From: Photobacterium sp. JCM 19050
Lineage (GTDB): Bacteria > Pseudomonadota > Gammaproteobacteria > Enterobacterales > Vibrionaceae
Reading direction: 5' to 3'
Length of the DNA stretch: 35,403 nt
Assembly: GCA_001310455.1 (NCBI GenBank)
Contig: BAXG01000050.1
Location: 1-35,403, forward strand
Part shown: positions 30,097-35,403 of the stretch, in pieces
How positions within the stretch are numbered: position 1 is the stretch's first letter
How the letters are laid out: every line of letters begins with the position of its first letter
The notes under the pieces: model-generated
The model's database searches: none
Told to the model about the DNA's origin: nothing
Seen by the model: only the letters and a program-made list of their open reading frames with translations
Made by a program: the position numbers and the translations under genes

Positions 30097-30376
30097 TCTG
30101 AGCTCCTTGTGTTCTGTCAATCCGGTGGCTTTTCTCACCTTTGCCTACCGCCATTAAAGTTTCATTTGAAACTAAATGTTAGATTCATCTTAGAGTGGTG
30201 AGTGGGATGATTGCAACACTTATTTATCATTTTATTAACTTTTGTGTTGCGTTAATACCGGTGTTGTGATTCTATTTTTAAGGTCAGGCGCGATTTGTGA
30301 CGTTAGACAAATCGTCAGAAAAGGAAAGCCGGACTGTACGACTAAAAATTACAAATGAAACAAAATGGAGCTCGAT
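30097..30376. promoter_or_regulatory. Divergent hmg/TRAP promoter region with a 7-2-7 palindrome
   Basis: The 280-base gap between hmgA and dctP holds AGTTTCA-TT-TGAAACT at 30158-30173, a perfect palindrome. A TTTAAT sequence that could be an hmgA -10 box abuts it. A half-site-like TGAAAC recurs at 30356-30361, just before dctP. The downstream MarR regulator is a candidate ligand, since MarR proteins bind such short palindromes. This is inference. Confidence 0.5.
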
Positions 30377-31406
30377 ATGTGGAAGAGAAAATGGACGCTT
30401 GCCGCTGTATCAGCCTTGTTGCTGGGAGCAACCCTACCTGCTTCAGCTGCAGACAAAGTTATCCGGATAAGTTCATGGGCATCACCCAATCATGGTATTA
30501 ACAGCATGGTATGGCCGACATGGGGCAAGTGGGTGGAAGAAGCCACCGACGGCCGTGTGACGGTGAAAGTGGAATACAACATGGGGCCGCCACCAGCGCA
30601 GGCTGACATTGTTGCTGACGGCATCGGTGACGTAACCTGGTTTTCCACGGTTTCAAACCGGGCCGGTTTGAACTTACCAAACTGCCTGAAATACCTACCT
30701 TTGATAACAACCTTTCTTCTGAAAACGCCTCTGTTGCTTACTGGCGCGTTTTCGATAAGTACCTGAAAAAAGGCAATGAACACCGGGGGCTGGTGGTGCT
30801 TGGTGTGGGTGTGCATGGCCCGGGTTCGATTATTACCCGCGATAAGGTCACTTCGTTTGACGACCTAAAAGGTAAAAAGATGCGTATTGCCGGCGAGGTG
30901 ATGTCCACCATCGGCAAAAACATGGGTGTTGCCCCGGTTGCCCTGCCGCCGAATAAAGTCTATGAAGCCTTGTCACAGGGTGTCGTTGATGGTGCGTTCT
31001 TTACGCTGGAAACCCTGAAGAGTTTCCGTCTGAACGAAGTGGCCCCCAATGTGGTGACTTTCCCCGGCGGCCTTTACCGAGCAGTTTCAGCCTTTTGATG
31101 AACCCGGACACGCTGGACAGCCTGTCTCCTGAAGACCGCGAAGCAGTGCTTTCTGTCTCCGGTGAGAAGCTCTCTCGCTTATTTGGCATGATGATGGATA
31201 CGGCTGACAGCGCCGGGCTGGAGGACACGCTGGCAAAAGGCGATACGGTCATGGAAGCTTCTGCGGAAATGATTGAACAGGCAAAAGGTTATTCGGCTGG
31301 TCTTGAAGCGGCGTGGCTGAAAAAAGCCGAGAAAAAGCGCATCAGCGATCCCCAGGCAGCGCTTGATTACTACCGTAGCCAGGTGGCAGAGCTGGGAGCC
31401 CAGTAA
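30377..31406 (+). CDS. dctP: TRAP transporter substrate-binding protein DctP (two frameshifts)
   Basis: This periplasmic solute receptor delivers an organic acid to the TRAP permease. Corrected length is about 343 residues. The signal peptide starts MWKRKWTLAAVSALLLGA and ends ASA before ADK. The mature domain shows VEYNMGPPPAQADIVADGIG and later KKMRIAGEVMSTIGKN. LPPNKVYEALSQGVVDGAFF is the DctP helix that carries the usual organic-acid-binding arginine region. Frames break at about 30646 and 31082. Added bases give DVTWFSHGFKPGRFELTKLP and GLYRASFSLLMNPDT. GGAG lies six bases before the ATG at 30377. The stop overlaps the dctQ start (TAATG). Confidence 0.87.
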
Positions 31407-31948
31407 TGGATCGCCTGCTTTATTGTGTTGGTAAAGTGCGGTCCGGTCTGGAAGGGCTGGCCGCACTGTCCCTGTTAGTCATGCTGGTTGTGACCGTCAT
31501 TGATGTCGTCGGGCGTTACTTTCTTAATTCGCCGCTACAAGGCAGTGTTGAATTGATAGAAGTGACGCTGGCGCTGGTGGTATTTGCAGCCTTCCCTCTG
31601 ATTACCTGGCAAGAAGAACATATCTGTGTCGATTTGCTGGATGACTGGTTTCCCCAAGTAATGGTGAATGCCCGGCAGATATTGATTAGCCTTGGCTGCG
31701 CCTTTGCGCTCGGACTGGTGGCGTGGAAAGTGTGGGGGCTGGGAACACGCTCTCTCTCCTACGGCGAAGAGACCGACATTCTCGCGATCCCGCTTGGCTA
31801 CGTTATGTATTTTATCTCCGCGACCGGCTGGCTCTCCATGGTGATGGTGCTGGTTTTAGCCGGGTTGTATGCGGTAAGGCGTGGCCCCATGTCCCCGGAA
31901 GTGAATACCGGGCGCAGTTCTGAAACACCGTCAGCGAGGAAACCATGA
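31406..31948 (+). CDS. dctQ: TRAP transporter small permease DctQ
   Basis: This 180-residue integral membrane subunit is intact. It has four predicted transmembrane helices, with the family-like LLVMLVVTVIDVVGRYFLNSP near residue 25 (given in part as VTVIDVVGRYFLNSP), and PLITWQEEHICVDLLDDWF. It joins DctM to form the sodium-driven TRAP permease. It starts one base inside the dctP stop and overlaps dctM by ATGA, so the three genes are translationally coupled. Confidence 0.9.
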   Translation: MDRLLYCVGKVRSGLEGLAALSLLVMLVVTVIDVVGRYFLNSPLQGSVELIEVTLALVVFAAFPLITWQEEHICVDLLDDWFPQVMVNARQILISLGCAFALGLVAWKVWGLGTRSLSYGEETDILAIPLGYVMYFISATGWLSMVMVLVLAGLYAVRRGPMSPEVNTGRSSETPSARKP

Positions 31949-33243
31949 CCATTACATTGATTGGCTTTGCGGTATTGCTGGCCTGGTGCTTTTGCGGATC
32001 CCGCTCGCCTATGCCATGGGCATCGTTGGGTTTATCGGCTTTGGCGCACTTGTAGATTTTAACTGGACAGCAACACTTTCCATGGCGGCCCGGCGGATTA
32101 TTGATACCGGTCAGGATTACAGCCTTTCTGTAATTCCTCTTTTTGTCCTGATGGGGAATCTGGTAAACCGTGCTGGGTTGTCTCAGGAACTGTATGCTGC
32201 CAGCAATGCCTTTGTCGGGCACCGCAAAGGCGGACTTTCCATGGCAACAATTTTGGCATGTGGCGGTTTCTCTGCCATTTGCGGGTCGAGTCTGGCGACA
32301 GCGGCAACGATGTCAAAAGTGGCGATGCCCCCGATGCGGAAATACGGCTATCAGGACAGCCTGGCGGCGGCGTCGATTGCTGCGGGCGGGACGCTGGGAA
32401 TCCTTATTCCCCCGAGTGTTATGCTGGTGGTCTATGGCCTGTTGACGGAAACCAGTATCCGCGAACTCTTCGCCGCAGGTTGATTCCCGGGCTTCTCGGT
32501 ATTGGCTTGTATCTGGCTGCCGTGCGTTGGGTCGTCTACCGCAAACCCCAGATTGCCCCTCCAATGGAAAAATTGCCGTGGCGGGAGCGCTGGCTGGCCC
32601 TTAAAGGGTGATTTCGACGGTTGCACTTTTTGTATTGGTGATGGGTGGCATTTATGCCGGCGCCTTTACACCGACGGAAGCTGCCGGAATTGGTGCTGCC
32701 GGTGCGTTGGTGATTGCCGGCCTTAAACGCCAGCTTAACTACCAGGTATTGCGCGAAGTATTGGTCGAGACAGCAAAAACCACCGCGGTTCTTTTCAGTG
32801 TGGTGATTTCTGCGCTGATCTTCTCCAACTTTATCAACCGGGCCGGGTTCACCGATGCCCTGCTGGCAGTGGTCACCGGGTTGGAAATGTCACCGTTTAT
32901 GGTGATGGCAGCGATTCTGGTTATCTATATTCTGCTTGGTTGCGTGTTTGAAAGTATGTCGATGTTGCTGCTGACAGTGCCTATCTTCTTCCCGCTTGTG
33001 CAGAGCCTCGGTTTTGACCTTGTGTGGTTTGGCATCCTGGTGGTAGTGGTTACAGAGATAAGCCTGATTACACCTCCTGTCGGCATGAATGTTTTTGTGC
33101 TTTCCGGGGTGATGAAAGACATCAATACCAAAACCATTTTCCGCGGTATCGTACCTTTCTGGACGGCGGATATGGTTCGGCTTGTTCTGATTGCGCTGAT
33201 CCCGTCACTGTCCCTGGCTCTGCCGCACTGGCTGTACAGTTGA
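31945..33243 (+). CDS. dctM: TRAP transporter large permease DctM (three frameshifts)
   Basis: This is the main transport subunit, with about 12 predicted membrane helices and 433 corrected residues. Signatures include IPLFVLMGNLVNRAG, GGFSAICGSSLATAATMSKV, AAGGTLGILIPPSVMLVVYG, AGAFTPTEAAGIGA and ITPPVGMNVFVLSG. The frame breaks at about 31983, 32479 and 32608. Adding one base at each joins GFAVLLA to LVLLRIPLAYAMG, RELFAAG to LIPGLLGIGLY, and LALKG to VISTVALFVLVMGG. The start ATG overlaps the dctQ stop. A 12-base hairpin follows the stop. Confidence 0.9.
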
Positions 33244-33258
33244 CAGGTTATGTATTTC

Positions 33259-33291
33259 CCCGATGCCATTATGTGCTTTAATGGCATCGGG
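33259..33291 (+). terminator. Strong hairpin after the TRAP operon
   Basis: CCCGATGCCATT and AATGGCATCGGG form a perfect 12-base stem with a nine-base loop, beginning 15 bases after the dctM stop. No T-run follows. It may separate TRAP expression from the marR gene or stabilise the mRNA. Confidence 0.55.
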
Positions 33292-33338
33292 ATATGACGG
33301 CACACCGCGCGTCACACGGAATGGCAGGTAAGGATTAC

Positions 33339-33808
33339 ATGGGGCAGTACAGTTCATTCTCACTGGAGGATTTTCTTCCTTACAAACTGGTTCGAACCGC
33401 TGAAAAGGTTGCGGACAGCCTTGCCGCGCTGTACGAGAAAGAATTCGGTATCTCACGCCCTGAATGGCGGATTCTTGCCAATCTTGGTGCCCGTGAAAAC
33501 CTGATTGCCCGGGATCTGTCAGACGTTACCAACCTCGATAAAGTCAAGGTATCCCGCACCCTGGCAAAGCTCGAAGAAAAAGGTCTGATAGTGCGGGAGA
33601 AAAGAGAAAGTGACCAACGCGCCACCCAAATTGTTCTGACCCCGGAAGGATTGGCACTTTATGAGAAAATCATCCCTCGCGCCCTTCAATGGGAATCTGA
33701 AATCCTCGATGGCCTGACCGGCACGCAATACCGCGATCTTTTCAGGGCCTGGATGCCTTGCAGCACAGTACCCAAAATGTGTTCGAGAATCACAGTAACA
33801 GCGATTAG
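33339..33808 (+). CDS. MarR family transcriptional regulator (one frameshift)
   Basis: This winged-helix regulator has about 156 corrected residues. It begins MGQYSSFSLEDFLPYKL, and the helix-turn-helix region covers FGISRPEWRILANLGARE, LSDVTNLDKVKVSRTLAKLE and the wing KRESDQRATQIVLTPEG. The frame as read runs on to 33875. Adding one base at about 33749 restores LFRALDALQHSTQNVFENHS with a stop at 33806-33808. I chose the ATG at 33339, preceded by AAGGA, over in-frame upstream starts that extend across the inter-operon region. It follows the TRAP genes on the same strand and probably controls them and the hmg operon; this is an inference from position. Confidence 0.8.
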
Positions 33809-33858
33809 CTTTGTTAATCTGACTCGAATGGAAAGCCGCATCCTTGCAGCCGGACGTT

Positions 33859-34349
33859 TTAGTGGTGGCGAGTGATTTTATCCAGATAACCCATCGCGAA
33901 GGCAGACAGGACAAAGGTGATGTGAATCATCAGGTACCATTGCAGTTTGTCATTGGCGATATGCTCAGTATTCATAAAAATCTTGAGCAGGTGAATAGAC
34001 GAAATTGCTACGATGGATGCCGCTACCTTATTTTTCAGTGAACCTGCATCCAACTTGCCGAGCCAGCCAAGCCGGTCGTCGTGATCGTCCAAATCCAGAC
34101 GGGACACGAAGTTTTCATAGCCGGAGAACATCACCATTACAATCAGTCCGCCAACCAGCGCGATATCCACCAGTGACAGCACGACCAACACCAGATCCAT
34201 GCTCTTCATGGTGAAGACATGAGGGATTACTTCAAAAATCTGCTGAAAGAATTTAATACCCAGCGCCAGCAGCACCAGGCTAAGACCGAAATAAATCGCG
34301 CCATCAGCCAACGGGATGAGTACATCAAACGCTCAAAAAGCTTTTCCAT
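33859..34349 (-). CDS. yqhA: UPF0114 membrane protein YqhA (one frameshift)
   Basis: This is an inner-membrane protein of unknown function with three to four membrane helices. After adding one base at about 34298 it starts at 34349 with MEKLFERLMYSSRWLMAPIY and has 163 residues, matching E. coli YqhA (164). Family signatures are VVLSLVDIALVGGLIVMVMF, SGYENFVSRLD and HLLKIFMNTEHIANDKLQWY. AGGA lies just before the corrected ATG. It is convergent with the MarR gene. Confidence 0.88.
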
Positions 34350-34443
34350 GAATTCCTGCCTGTTACACAAAGTTGATGTCTTGCAGACGGCGGAATTTTA
34401 GTGCTTTTTATGTGTGATGAATAGGCACATTTGTTTTGGTTAG

Positions 34444-34845
34444 CTAATCAATCCGGCAGTTGCCGTTTTGGCACCGGGATTTGCCAGTCAAAAGGTAAGA
34501 AATCAGGTATCGGTTGTTGGCAAAGCGCATATACGCCCAGTCTGCAAACCAGCGTACAACCGGCCAGCGCAGTATTTTCAGCCAACGCTTTTTCCCGACC
34601 AGGTCCCATGCTGCGCAGGTTACATCCAACCCTAAAAGCAAGCGCCGGGGTTTGTCATCTTCAGTGAGATAGCCGTGGAGGATGGCGGACGCACTTTCCT
34701 TGTTTATATCTGGATATTGCCGGGCAAAGTCTTCAGTGTGAATGTCAATCAAAGTGAGTTTTTGTCTGGTATCCAACTGCGAGAGTTCGCCCATTTCTGC
34801 TACGCAAAGAGGACAAGTGCCATCATAAAAGAGGATTAATTGCAT
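34444..34845 (-). CDS. DCC-family (DUF393) thiol-disulfide oxidoreductase-like protein
   Basis: This 133-residue protein shows the DCC-family N-terminal motif YDGTCPLC (Cys11 and Cys14), a thioredoxin-like CxxC position. RRLLLGLDVTCAAWDLVGKK and WFADWAYMRFANNRYLIS are further family-like segments. Members are predicted oxidoreductases, but no substrate is established. A cysteine-containing tail (SRCQNGNC) is present, as in many members. It lies 94 bases upstream of yqhA on the same strand. The frame is intact. Confidence 0.82.
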   Translation of the reverse strand: MQLILFYDGTCPLCVAEMGELSQLDTRQKLTLIDIHTEDFARQYPDINKESASAILHGYLTEDDKPRRLLLGLDVTCAAWDLVGKKRWLKILRWPVVRWFADWAYMRFANNRYLISYLLTGKSRCQNGNCRID

Positions 34846-34970
34846 ATTTCCTATGCTTAATATTAATGGTAGATACTCAAGTTACGGTTTTGCTGGTGGA
34901 TTTCGATCAGTGATACCGATACCCAATTATAAAAAACAACTCGACGTGTAAATACTTTTAAAGGAGCGCT

Positions 34971-35374
34971 ATGAACTTAACAAGGAAGTTTGGTTTGAAC
35001 GCCATAAAGACCACAGAACATATAGTGTTAGCCCTGATAGCCGTTGCCACGGTCATTGCTATTGGGCAGGAGATAAAGCACATCTTCGACGCCGGAAGGT
35101 AGAACTCGCAGACCTGCTGCTGCTCTTTATTTACCTGGAAGTGCTGGCCATGGTGTCGAACTTTGTTGAATCCGGCAAACTACCGGTGCGGATGCCAATT
35201 TATATCGCCATCGTCGCGTTGGCTCGCTACCTGATCCTAGATATGAAGGGGATGGACAGTTGGCGCATTGCAGCAATTGCAGCTGCCACGCTGGTGTTGG
35301 CCGCAACGGTCATTGTGATTCGTTGGGGGCATATAAAATTGCCCTATGAAAAACACACGGAACCGGAAGAATAA
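34971..35374 (+). CDS. psiE: Phosphate-starvation-inducible PsiE family protein (one frameshift)
   Basis: This is a small integral membrane protein with four predicted helices. Corrected length is 134 residues, close to E. coli PsiE (136). It starts MNLTRKFGLNAIKTTEHIVL with AAGGAG four bases before the ATG. The family core LLLFIYLEVLAMV and PIYIAIVALARYLILDMK follows. The frame breaks at about 35097. Adding one A joins HIFDAG to KVELADLLLLFIYLE. The E. coli gene is induced by phosphate starvation, but no Pho box is clear here, and its function is unknown. Confidence 0.88.
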
Positions 35375-35381
35375 TTTTATC

Positions 35382-35403
35382 TATACCCAAACCATCTCAA
35401 GGT
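35382..35403 (-). repeat. Palindromic intergenic repeat, right terminal copy
   Basis: This copy is inverted relative to the one at bases 1-22 and matches it at 21 of 22 positions. It starts seven bases after the psiE stop codon and runs to the end of the window. Confidence 0.7.

Noticed and set aside
1..35403. CRISPR arrays, tRNA or rRNA genes, insertion sequences or prophage genes
   Set aside because: I saw no regularly spaced direct repeats, no tRNA-like cloverleaf or rRNA sequence, and no transposase, integrase or phage structural motifs.

Overview
The window looks like a complete contig from a gammaproteobacterium, most likely a member of the Vibrionaceae. The pointers are a family II manganese pyrophosphatase, an AspS-type pilotin, the yciA/yciI/yciB neighbourhood, a LapA-type adhesin with T1SS-143 repeats and a VC_A0849-type secretion target, and a palindromic intergenic repeat of the kind I associate with Vibrio relatives. 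The genus cannot be decided from the sequence. The two ends carry the same repeat in opposite orientation (21 of 22 bases match), so the contig probably broke at repeat copies.

Layout. 0.1-2.8 kb: yggL, then a tautomerase and a flavodoxin-fold quinone reductase divergent from a LysR regulator. 2.8-4.5 kb: ppaC and a small secreted DUF2541 protein. 4.5-20.4 kb: a biofilm-adhesin locus. The leftward operon lapC-lapE-ompA-lapB-like encodes a type I secretion system with an OmpA-like lipoprotein. Divergent from it is a giant adhesin of about 3,348 residues with an N-terminal retention module, a candidate LapG cleavage site, long repeat arrays and two RTX/secretion-target blocks. 20.8-22.8 kb: a chemoreceptor behind a FliA-like promoter, and a small unknown protein. 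22.8-27.2 kb: cardiolipin synthase, an RNA pseudouridine synthase, an AspS-like pilotin, yciI, yciA and yciB. 27.3-33.8 kb: the lower tyrosine pathway hmgA-fahA-maiA, divergent from a DctPQM TRAP transporter followed by a MarR regulator. 33.8-35.4 kb: yqhA, a DCC-family (DUF393) protein and psiE.

Sequence quality dominates how the window must be read. I find 31 positions in 16 genes where adding one base restores a continuous, family-typical protein. Every case is a one-base deletion, usually inside a short homopolymer, and each corrected gene span is a multiple of three with the length I expect for its family where I know it. I therefore annotate these as single genes with probable base-calling deletions, not as pseudogenes. 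The adhesin, the ABC transporter, fahA, cls and dctM are the most affected, and an apparent yciA-yciI fusion is one of the artefacts.

How the genes may work together. The lap-like operon should export and anchor the adhesin, but no lapG or lapD is present, so the release control must lie elsewhere or be absent. The hmg operon converts homogentisate to fumarate and acetoacetate. The divergent TRAP transporter and the MarR gene suggest coordinated uptake and catabolism of an aromatic or related acid, with a perfect 7-2-7 palindrome between the two operons as the best operator candidate.
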